Source: Pristionchus mayeri
Lineage: Eukaryota; Nematoda; Chromadorea; Rhabditida; Neodiplogasteridae
Assembly (NCBI GenBank): GCA_036245805.1
Contig: BTRK01000005.1
Span: 21,242,984-21,306,983 of the forward strand
Direction: 5' to 3'
DNA: 64,000 nt
Position numbers and translations under genes: made by a program. Shown in pieces: positions 1-12,000 of the stretch (position 1 is its first letter; every line of letters starts with the position of its first letter). The notes beneath the pieces are model-generated. The model was given only the letters and a program-made list of their open reading frames with translations. It did not search any database and was not told the origin of the DNA.

Positions 1-3000
1 AATGAAGGGAAGAAAGAAGAGGAGAAAGGCAAGGAGAAGAGGAAGAAAGATGATAAAGAAGGACAGGAGAGAAGAGAAGTTGATGAGGCCATTAAAGGAT
101 TGAAAGGAGAATTGAAAAGCCTGGCAGTAGAGATGAACAACATCTTCAAGGTGAGGAAAGAGGAGAGAAGTGGAGGGATACGAGCAGAATTAAAAATATA
201 TTAGACATTGAACAGGATGACAAGTCGGACGAAGGCGAAAAATGTGGAGCAGTGCAGAAACTGATGGAATTTGTTCAAGAAAACGTGAGTAATACACTGT
301 TGATGCGACAGCTGATTGTAATCTCTCTACATGCAAACTTTGGATTTCTTGGCGGTATTCAGGAGGAGTTGCACGAAGACGAATCTCAGCTGGAGAATGT
401 GGGCCATCTGCTGGGATGTCTGCTGAGACCCCTCGTCTCCATCGAGAACACCAGTCTTCTCCCTGAAAGCAAAGCTATTCATGTCAGTTTGTAGCTAGTC
501 CGTTCGAGTATATCACGCCTATCATGAGAGAATCGACCTGATCCAGGGAATGGGAGGGAAATCGTGAAATTGGTTCTTGCCGGTTTTGGTTATCCCAAGG
601 CATGCCTAAGTGACCCCCAAAGTTTCAATGTGTATACTTCACTTTGGAGTCCCCTACACAGGGTCGGCTCTCGGCTGCAACTACTTTGACGGCGATTTTC
701 ACGATTCTAGTGATAGATGGACGAAAATAGTTCTCTGAGTGACCCCCACTCATTTTTTTAGCTCTATCGATCCATGTAAACCATTTTCCATTAAAGTGAT
801 TTTTAACGGTGCTACATTCATTGTCGATTTTCTCAAAAATGTAGGTAAAGGGGCAAACAAAATTTTCACATTAGATGCAGCTCATCAAGTGCTTTCGAAT
901 AAGTGGCTTGTGGAAAAAATACGGACACTAAGACACCACTTTTATCTAAATTAACTTTTCCTAATCATTTGAACTTTATTTTCAACATGATAATTTCCTC
1001 TCACACCGCTCTCTTCACAGAGTGAGATCAGAAATGATTGCACTCTCTCATTTTTCCGGTTGAAAATAATGTTCAAATGATTAGGAAAAGTTAATTTAGA
1101 TAAAAGTGGTGTCTTAGTGTCCGTATTTTTTTCACAAGCCACTTATTCGAAAGCTCTTGATGAGCCGCGTTCACTGTGAATATTCTGGTTGCCCCTTTAC
1201 CTACATTTTTGAGAAAATCGACAATAAATGTAGCACCGTTAAAAATCACTTTCATGGAAAATGGTTTATATGGATCGATAGATCTCAAAAAATCAGAGGG
1301 GTCACTCACAGGGAAATTTTCGTCCATCTATCACTAGAATCGTTAAAATCGCTGTCAAAGTAGATGTAGCCTGCAGCCGACCCGGTGTAGAGAGTTCCAA
1401 AATGATGTATGCAAATTGAATCTTTGGGGGTCACTTACAAGGCATGCCTTGTAAGTGACAAAAAGTTGTTAGGCATGCCTTGGGATGACCAAAACCGGTA
1501 AGAACCCATCTCACGATTTCCCTCCCATTCCCAAGAATGGCGATTCTAGCTCGATTCTCTCGTAAGAGGCGTGATATATAAAAATAGAAAAACGTTAATA
1601 ATTTATGTTTAGTCTGCTTAATATCCCGGATCACCTCGTTATGAGCTTATTTATATTTTTTTCAGAAAATTGAAAACGATTCTCTCGAAGAGTGTTTCAA
1701 TGCTCCTCTATATGTCGTAAGTTGGTTATATTACGAATTTTGTATGACGAAAGTGCATCCAAATTTAAATCTCTTAGCATCTCTTTTAATGTGTCATTTA
1801 CTATTATGCTGGTGCAAAAGCTTTGATACTTTTTCTTTTCGTATTCCTGAATTGTCGGTGAGACATGCCTCTATATATGGAGGATACTATCTACATATCA
1901 CGCGAGTCACGTACGAATCCACTAAAATATGGGTGGCCTTGGCACATTTATTGACCCTCCCTTGTATTGTTGTTTTTGGGCAGTCCTTATGGTCCCTTAC
2001 AAGATAGCGTCGAGCTTTGTCTCAAATTTTCGTTTTCGACGATGTGAGACGTCGTCAAACTTCTTGGAGGCTGAAATCTCGCTTCTTTGGAGCCCTGTTA
2101 TTCCGATCAGGATGAGTCTAATGCTCGGAAAAAAACAAAGTCTTGCCAGAATTTCCAGGAGAATACGCCTGTGCAATTGGGCCGTTGATTTTTTAATTCA
2201 CATTTTCATAAATCGATTAAAATTATTGATTTTTACCATAATTTCGGGCCCAAGGCAAACTATAGCTCAATCGCTAGATCTCGATGAGAGGAATCGAATG
2301 ATATGCTGAACTCATAGTTTATTTGGTTGCGCCACTGAAATAAATGCATTTTGAATTATTCGAATCTTCTTGAATTTTATGCGTACAATACAACGCCTTG
2401 CCTCGCCTAGTCTTGTATGTGTTCAATCGCATTTACCTTGTCTGCCTCCATGGTGTAGTGGATAACACGCCGGAATATTTTGCAAAATCTCGACGCAGGT
2501 TCGTTCCCTAACCAGCACATCCTTTTTGCTTTTGTTTAGCTAAGCGTTTTCGTTAATAACACCATGTAAAAAGAATTTACCATCCAAATAGAACAGAAAA
2601 TACATAATTATAGATAATAATACTACTCCTAGAACCGCTTTTCTTTCTTATTTGAACAATTATTATATATTATCGATTTTCATGAATAATGAACTCATTG
2701 CATCAACATATTAGTATTGAATGCATTGTATAGTATCGTCTAAAACAACAATCAATCGAATGTAGCGTTAGTTCTCAGGGAAAAGGGGATGGAAATGGAA
2801 AAAAGGTGTTAGTTCTCAAAGTGCCTTTTCCGGAAAAGGCTCGAAATTTGAATTCCCGCAATTTCCGTATCTCGGTTCCCAGTCGAGCTATCTACTTCAA
2901 ACTCGGGTTATAACATTTTTTGGCCATTTTAACCCTAAAAGTCGCATTTAAAGTCTTTAGCTCCACTGGGAACCGAGATACGGAAATTGCGGGAATTCAA

Positions 3001-6000
3001 ATCTCGAGTCCAGGAATAGGCAGGAAAAGGCCGGGTGAGAACTAACACCCTTTTTCCATTTCCATCCGCTTTTTCCTGAGAACTAACAGGGCAGAAAATA
3101 ATTATATAATTGAAGAAACAACGGAGAACTGAAGGGTAGATCACACCCTGTGCCTCGTTGACCTCTTGAGATCGCGTGCGAGTAGAAACTAAAAACGTGC
3201 ATATTTCAGAGGCGCAACCAAATAAAATATGAGTTCAGCATACCATTCGATTCCTCTCATCGAGATCTAGCGATTGAGCTATAGTTTGCCTTGGGCCCGA
3301 AATTATGGTAAAAATCAATAATTTTAATCGATTAATGAAAATGTGAATTTAAAAAAATCAACGGTCCAATTGCACAGGCGTATTCCCCTGGAAATTCTGG
3401 CAAGATTGTGTTTTTTTCCGAACATTAGACTCATCCTGATCGGAATAACAGGGCTCCAAAGAAGCGAGATTTCAGCCTCCAAGAAGTTTGACGATGTCTC
3501 ACATCGTTAAAAACGAAAATTTGCGACAAAGCTCGACGCTATCTTGTGAGGGACCCTATGGACTATGAAAAAACGGCTTCAGCCCATTTTCGACTAATTG
3601 AATGTGCCAGCGTTTATTGGATTCTTACGCGACGCGCGTGATATTCCGGAGATTATGCTATTAAAAAAATTTAAGCAAACTGACCTTAGCCATTCTGAAA
3701 ATAATAATTTTCTACATTTATGACCAATATGTCATAAAAATACGGGTTGATTGTTACAGTCAATTTCTCGAACACGAATGGGGCTATCTTTCTGCGAGAG
3801 AAACGGGGAATTCATAAAATTAGGAATTCCATTGATGAATTTCTGCATTTTTTGGAAAAATGAAGCCCCTTGTAACATAATCAAATGATCTTCAAAATTA
3901 TAATAGAAAAGGAAAATAACTATTGCATTTAGTGTATTTTAGATTCCAAGATCTATCGGTTAGAATACACAACGATCTCAACCGCTGATGACATGTTTTG
4001 GAACCTACAATTTTGAAATTTTGCAGGGGAAATAGCGTAACTCAGTGTTAGTTTTGGTCGAAAAGCTTCGCTCTTTTTCGGTACTGAAAATATCTTGATC
4101 TACTATATTTTTCGTGTGTTTAATACGATGTCATATCTAGATTAGGGCGGCGAAAATGGCTCATCGGGTCAACTTGTTTACCCGCGAGTACGGGTCAGAG
4201 TCGAGCCGTGCGGGTCAGGCGCGCTCTCTCGTTTATTGCCCCCTCCCTTGCGGGTGAGCCGTTTGAGTGCGGGTCAGATGCGGGTCAAGGTCTTTCTCTG
4301 CTCTCCGTGGGCATATCGCTTAGCAATTAGTGCCAATTTGATAAGCTCTATGAGAGCTATCGAAAACATGTTAATTTGTGTGGATAATTTTGAATTTCAA
4401 TTGCACACCGGCAGAATGGTAAAGAGAGCTATTGGGATGTCTCTCGTCTCCTTGGCGCTCTCTCGCTCTCCAATGTTCTCTCGCTTATCTTTTGTGAATT
4501 TTCGACTTGATCATTTTTGTTCGAATTGACAGAATTTCGATAGCTCTCGTCGAGCTGATTTCAACGGTGTAGAGCATATCCGATTTCGCAAATTTAGTGC
4601 TGAGAAAATCCTCGACCCGCATCTGACCCGCACGGGAAAATGACTCACCCGCACTCTCCCCTCTCTAAATCGGGTGAGCAGAGGAGAGAGGGGTTGTAAA
4701 TAGAGAGTGCGTCGGGTACCCGCCAGAGGGAACAAACAAGTGCGGGTGAGTAAGAGCCATCCTCGCCGCCCTAATCTAGATGACAAAGGGGATACGATCA
4801 ATTACAAATGAGAGTGAATTAGAGATACGAGTAATCAATATTATGAATAGTTTTACCTTTGAGCGAGAACAAATCACTATTTCTAGAGATAACAATATTA
4901 TTAGGTATACGATTCCACAGTGTTACAACTCTATTGGTGAGGAATGAGTGGTAGAGAGTGGATGTGGAGTGGTGTTTACGTAATTGGAAGAGATTGGGGC
5001 GTCTACGTCTAGGAGGTGCAAGGTAAATAAAGGAGGGACAGCCTATGTCAACATGTGAATGAATCACTTTGTATATGAATGCTAAGTCAATAATGGAGCG
5101 ACGGTATCCTAACGGTTCTAATGGAAAGTAACGCAAACGGTTAGGATAAGACCTGTCAGCGATGCCACATTTTAGGAGTACGAATTTGGTGAATTTACGC
5201 TGAACACGTTCGATGCTATTAGATAGATCTCTACTCTGGGGGGACCAAAGTTCAGAGCAATATTCGAGAATAGGGCGAACGTATGTAATAAATAGACGAG
5301 AATAGAGCTGGGGATTTTTGGAGACAAAAGTTCTTAGGATGTAAGAGCAACGAGAACGGGCCTTTGAAATCTTGCTAGATATGTGTTCACTAAACTCTAG
5401 TTTATTGGAATAGCTGACTCCTAGATCAGTAAACTGGGATACGGTTGGAAGAGAGGTGCCATTAAGAGAAAATGTGGAGGGAGGATGTGATCTTCCTATT
5501 AGCATAGTTTCGGTCTTAGTGAGGGATACGGTAAGGCCCCAGTCGGTGGACCACTTAAACAGGATATCAAGAGAGGATTGGAGAGAAGCAGGGTCAGAGT
5601 AAGCCCAAAGTTTAACATCATCAGCATAGAGAATACAGTGAACGTTAGGAGGAAGTAAGGAGGGTAAGTCACTGATGTACAGGGAAAAGAGAAGAGGCCC
5701 TAAGACAGAGCCTTGGGGCACTCCTGAGGGGGAGGAAGAGGTATTGATTGATACAGATTGTGATCTACCGAGTAAGAACGAACGAATCCACGATAAGAGG
5801 GATCCACAAATGCTTAGAAGTGAACATTTGTGGATGAGTAAGTCGATCGGGATAGAGTCAAAGGCACGTGAGAAATCGATAAATGCAACAGAAATGTAGT
5901 GGCCATCGTTAAGTGCAGAGTGCCATTGAGAGAAAGAGTTAAGAAGTGCGGAGGTGCACGATCTACGCGGGTATTTTTTAATCTTAAAATTTCATACTTG

Positions 6001-9000
6001 ACAAAAATTTTCATGTAGATTCCGAAAATCGTATATAAATCGTATCAAACACATGCACCTTGAATTTTTTTCACTATCATACCCTTTCACTTCTTAGAGA
6101 GAACGCGCTTTAATTATTGTAATTAGTTGTTTTTATTTGGCTCCGGCTACAGTGGCGCTGCGGCGATGTTTACCAGTGTTGAATTTACGGAGTTTAGCAA
6201 CTTCAAACGGGGATAAGACATTTCGGAAAAACAAAATCAGAAATCACCAGTTCAGAAAAATCCAGCCGAGAAATTTCATTTGAGAAATTACCACTTCAGA
6301 AACGGACGTTTCAGAAAAATACATTTCTGAAATTTTTAGCCTTGATGCGCCGCGTTGCGCGAGCGCGCACTCGCCTTTGCAAGCCGTTTTCACATGAATT
6401 AAGGATTATTTTTCAATTTCTATTTATCAAATAGGCTTCAGATGATGCTGAGAAATTAAAAAAATATTAATAAAAATACAATAAGCTAAATATTATGACA
6501 CCGAATAATTAAAATTTCTGAAACGTCCTTTTCTGAATTGGCATTTCTGAACCTTCCATTTCTGAAATGAAATTTCTGAAACGTTTTTTTCTGAAAAATC
6601 ATTTCTGAAGTGGTAATTTCTGATTTTGTTTTTCCGAAATGTCTTATCCCCCTTCAAACTGGAGACTTATTGTGCATGTGGTTGGTCTTTCGTAATGGAC
6701 CTCCCAGTCAGCCAGTTGGCAAAATTATCTATACCTATATATAAAGCGCAGTGTCCCGCCGTCTGTCCGGATTGCGAAACAGTTGCGAAATGAGGAGAGA
6801 GAGATCGCGCGTCAACAAGTTGCGAAACGAGTGATTGCGAAACCTAGATACTCTGCTAAGACGGGGCCCCCGCCGAAGGCGGGGGGCAGCCGGACTAGTA
6901 ATACCAAAAAGTACCATATTTTGTTGCTTGAGAAGACAATAAAATGATAACGAAACGTTCCCACATGGCCGGGCGCTTGCAGAAAAAATGGTCTGATGTC
7001 TCGTTTGGAAAATTACTGTAAGTAAAAAAGCGCAACCGTTGGGAAAATTTCGATGCGGAGGAGCGGTGCCGTGGGTTTGCCAGCCTAAAAGTGACCCCGG
7101 GGCCGCATCAACGCAACAATGCTTAAGAAAAAAATACTCAGCTGCTCTGTACAAATACAGTGTCTCACATGTCTGAATTCGGTATCACATTTCAAAAAAA
7201 CTTATTACGGCAAGAATGGGTAGAATGGCTAAAAACTACGGTACTCGCGTGTGTCACAGCGATCCAAATTGCAGATGTAACTTTAAAATGCCCGTAAAAT
7301 ATATTTGGAAAAGAAAGAGACTTGAAATATTCGGGATTGCATTGAGTGCAGGTCTTCCGATCGCTGTCCGTCTCTGAGAGTCGCACTGCCATTGAATCGA
7401 TCATCTCGTGCATGCGAGAGAAGGACAAGGCAGTCACCTATCTCCTACTCTTCTTCCTCAAGGTGAGCAAGCACAGGGCAGATCCAGATTGCATCTCTTC
7501 TCTTGCTGCATATACCTCTATTCTAAATACTCTCAATTGTAGGTGTATTCAGAGGATTCGAATCTGCCCGTGGCCTCGTACGAGAATGTCGCTGTCCACT
7601 TCGACAGTACTCTGGATGCTAGATTGACTGAGGATCTGGAGGTGAGTCTCCCCTCCCCTCCCCTCCCCTTCTCTCTGCCCCTTCAGTTGATGGCGAAAGA
7701 CGACCGTCGTCTCTTCTCCTTCTGTCTGCCCTTCGTCTTCAGTTCCTTCTCCATCGTAGCTTCTGGCTGCATTGGTCTCTTCCGTACCTTCTGCCACTTC
7801 GCAGACAATGACATTCTCTGCCAATTCCTGGGAGCAGTGAGTCCCCTTGAGATGAGTTAGATGAAGGGAGATTTGAGGTGTATCGGGAAGACATCGTTCT
7901 CTTCCGGAAGGACTCCTTCAATCCCATTGTATACGATTCGCTCGAGTGGGAAGGAGTGGCGGAGATGATGTTCTGGCAATTGAGTGTGTCCTCCCCTCCC
8001 CCTCCCCCTCCCCTCTCCTCTTGCACTTGCACGTCGACTCCTCTCTTTCAGTCAATGCGGATGGAGTAAATGCAGAGTGGTTCTACCCCCTCTACACCAA
8101 GATCAACTCTATCAAGAATTCTGTGGCTGCTGCACAGTTATTGATACTCTTGAAGAGACACGAACCGAATACTTCTCTCGTAAGAGCTATTATGAGTCGG
8201 CCACTCAACAATCTAGACCATTTCACGACCAGTGCGATAAAGGTGAGAAGGGAAGAGTAGAGGGGGGGGGGGGGTGGAGACGGGGGAGAGGGGGGATAAG
8301 TTGCAGTTGATGATCGAGGACGAAGAGTGCTGTTCGAAGACAGCTGAGATACTGGCGAGTCTAATGAAGAAGCAGGTGAATATCTCCACTAAACAAAGGA
8401 AGAGACTGAATTGCAGATGTCATCGGGAGAGATCCTCGTATCCTCAGTTAATCCCAAAAGCTCCAAGTCTAAGAATTCACCAAATAAGCTGAGTATGGAA
8501 CATGTAAGTGGCTAAGGTTGAAATAAAATACGATATGTATGCGTTAATAGTATTGAGAAGCAGTACGTTTGAATCAATTTGTTGTAGATCTTCTTCCACC
8601 TCACGGAATTGTCAAGTCGTTGTCTAGTGAAAGAGAAGAGAATGACCGAACAACTGCTGACTACTCCTTCCTTCAGAGTACGTATTGGGGGGGGGGGGGG
8701 TCTGAACGGCATAAACATCTTATGACGCCGTACATTTAAGACTCGGGCAAACATTGGAACACCGATTTTTTTCGAAAACATCGTCTTTGGGTGTTGTTGT
8801 GGACGCTGATGACGATGGTCTGCCTCATTTTGCATATCAGGACTCTCGTGAGATAATCAGGACAAATCGGCCATATCGTGGCGCAATCGTAAAATTCGAA
8901 TTTGAGAATTTCTCATGACTATGGGTAATCTACACTTCTGAATCCGATTCTGGACCGAGAGACGACCCATCTAAATTAGCGACTTCCTGCAAAGCTTTGA

Positions 9001-12000
9001 GATGCTCAGTTTGGGGATTCTAAAAATAGGTTCAAAATGTTTCAATCGAGCTGCAATTTGGCCTATAGGTATCAGGGCTGTACTGCATGTGCCGGATTTT
9101 GATGTCAACATGCTGCATAAATTTTTATAGAAATCGTTTTTAATTATTGAAGATGCGTTTAAAAGATGTCTCTCGTGAAGACGAATCTGATGATACCCCT
9201 AGAGGACAATATCCTATTCATTTCAAAAAAAATATGCGGAAAAATCCGGCATATGCCGAAATATGTCCTTTCCTTCGACTGCGCATAGAACAATATGAAT
9301 CCGATGAAAACATTCAAACACAATTTTTTTTCGATTTGCACAACATTTGTTTTGTGACCTTTAGACAGTACTAGTTACATCCCTACAAAATGGCTTAATC
9401 ATTTTTTAAAGATTTAATCCTAAATCTGGCCACGAAAAGAATGAAAACGTTTCGTTATGAAGATGACATATAGCGAATCGTGTAGAGAATGCCAAACATT
9501 GTCTGCTTCTTAGAGATACGGCGTGTTATGTTGTCATAGTCTAGAGTGAGTGATATTATTAACCTTAAAGTTACCGGACGAGGACGAAATCGACTCCCCT
9601 ATTATTAATTCAGAAACGGATAGATGATGGCTTAATTAGCAGGGATAGGACAAACAAAAAAAATCGATAATTAACCCAGGGCGTGACCTGGATGCATCAG
9701 GCCCAAATGATTGTTCTGAGAAAAAAACAAATTCAAACACGAATTTCTGGTGCCTCTGACTCCGCCCATTTTTCCGACGGAATAAGTTATGAAAGCGGCC
9801 CAGAATGCATGCCTAATCGGCCGAAGTAGAATAATCTTCATATGAGAGACTATCTGAGAGAATCGAGCAATTTCACCCATGACCCGTACAGCAAAAAAAT
9901 AGATTTCTGGTTATAATAGGTGCCTATGGTCAACTTTTCACGTAGATTTCGAAAATCGACCTTAGGAAGCCGCATCTCCGACCCCTCATTCCGTGTGGTG
10001 CACCCCAATGGTGAGGTCGGTTTTTGTATCTTTTGAACGGCTCATCCAATCTTCATACAGGTATAGTAATTCTGAAAGAACTCGACGAGATAAGCATTTT
10101 TTCCGTTGGAAGTGAAGGACTAGCTCACCAGGATAAAAAGTTACAGTCATTTGAAATTTCAAAATTGCCATCATGAAAAATTTTCTAAGAAAGGGGGAAC
10201 AATAAATACTTTCATTAGATTCCTCATGCAAAAGTACCCTAGAGTACCAAAATTGAAGGAAAAAAATGTTCTGGCATTCAGTCAAATGATAGATCGAAGA
10301 CTTCGGATTTGGATGATTTCTATCGAAAAAAATCGATTTTTTGGGAAAAACTTTTTCAGATGAAGTTCTTGTGAACTTTGGTGCGGAAATTCTGATTATA
10401 CGAGTGAAAATAGGCCAGAAAATCTATATCTCGTGAAATTCTGAGATATCAATTTTTCGACCACAAATTCTCCAATTTTTGGAATTTTGGGAGCATTTTT
10501 CCCATTTTTGTTTTTGGGAGGATTTTTCCCATGGCAATTTTGAGATTTCAAATGACTGTAACCTTTTATCCTGGTGAGCTAGTCCTTCAATTCCAACGGA
10601 AAAAATGCTTATCTCGTCGAGTTCTTTCAGAATTACTATACCTGTATGAAGATTGGATGAGCCGTTCAAAAGATACAAAAACCGACCTCACCATTGGGGT
10701 GCACCACACGGAATGAGGGGTCGGAGATGCGGCTTCCTACGGTCGATTTTCGAAATCTACGTGAAAAGTTGACCCTAGGCACCTATTATAACCAGAAATC
10801 TATTTTTTGCTGTACGGATGTATGTGAATCCTCTCAGATAGTCTCTCATATAATAATCCAATAAAATAAGCTTGAAGTCCATCGATAATTGGAGTCCAGA
10901 AACGAGGACACGAGCTCCGCGCCTTTATTACCAGCTTTGCGCCTTGCACTTTTTGCGCGCCTTTTACATCATTCTTTCGTTGTGCGTTCGAAATTTTTTT
11001 GTTCTCGTCCGGTAACGAAAAGAAGTGAGTGATGCGAAAAGAATTGCGGCCCGGTGTAGGAAGCTCTAAAATGAAGTCTGCACAAAAGACATTGGGAGGT
11101 GGTTAGGCATGCCCCAGGATGCCCAAAACCGGCGAGAACTCATTTCACGAGTTTCTCTCCATTCCCTGACTCAGGTCGATTCTCTCATGAGAGGCGTGAT
11201 ATTTATTTCGTCAACAAATTATAAAGACAATTGTAACATTTAAATAACAGAAACACTCGAATACAACATGAAACAGCAAAAATAGTTCATACATGTTGAA
11301 AAGAAGGCTAAAAAGGCGAGAAAAAATTGGCAAAAGTTCATGCCATCGGGCGGAATCGAACCTGAGTCCACGATTGCGTGCTAGTTTTTGGTCGAAAACT
11401 GTATTCCTGGCACCGACTTCATCTACGGCATATTTTTTGTTGAATTCTTCATAAAAGTTTACACCATATATCTCATTTCCACGATGGGGAATTAGTTGGA
11501 AAGTGGTGCTTTATTTTTTTGAAAATTGAAATTATGCAGATTTTTCAGTTTTTCTGATGTCTCATAAGCACCATGAGTCCCACGCTCTCGAAAACTTGGA
11601 TTCTGACATAACTTTTCATGCTCTTTCGAATGATGTATAACACGCAGGGCTCAAAACATTTTGAAATTTTCGGATACCAAAGTTCAAAGATCAACTTTTG
11701 GGTCCAATTTTTTGGCTGAAGTGTATCTCACCCATAGGCACTCCAACCATAAAGTTTGAGCTTCAGGAGATGCCTTTTAAGGATTGTGTCATTTCCGCTT
11801 CGGAATCTGACGTTCTTACGGAGACAGCGTTTTAAATTAACGCTAACGGATTTACGCGCGGTTAAAAAAAAGTATTGTTTAATCGATTATTTGGGCTTAC
11901 TATTGAAGTTTTTGCTGTTGAAATATATATTTCTACAACCGGGGGAGAAGCGAGGATGGATTTGGTATAGAACCGGGCTTGTGAACGCTAATTACCGCAC

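Larger units (their letters stand above)
1893..3650. repeat. Inverted-repeat element with unrelated inner palindrome and a tRNA-like module
   Basis: Arms about 1893-2336 and 3207-3650 pair over some 440 bp (for example TTGCGCCACTGA near 2330 and its diverged complement near 3210, and the shared block around GATCTCGATGAGAGGAATCG). The interior holds a tRNA-like sequence (2448-2515) and a second complete palindrome (2767-3087), so insertions are layered. Inside the first INTS3 long intron. Confidence 0.7.

Noticed and set aside
285..361. Additional intron in the second INTS3 exon (GTGAGT at 285, CAG at 359-361)
   Set aside because: Removing it deletes codons that align with the INTS3 family (LLMRQLIVISLHANF region); read-through is better supported.
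739..1363. Several open frames of 60-80 codons on both strands (739-954, 1091-1327, 1157-1363)
   Set aside because: They are the two arms of one inverted repeat read in mirror frames; the near-identical peptides arise from the palindrome, not from genes.
6209..6651. Heat-shock-element array
   Set aside because: The palindrome is TTC-N-GAA with one-base spacing, whereas HSEs need TTC-NN-GAA; the match is superficial.
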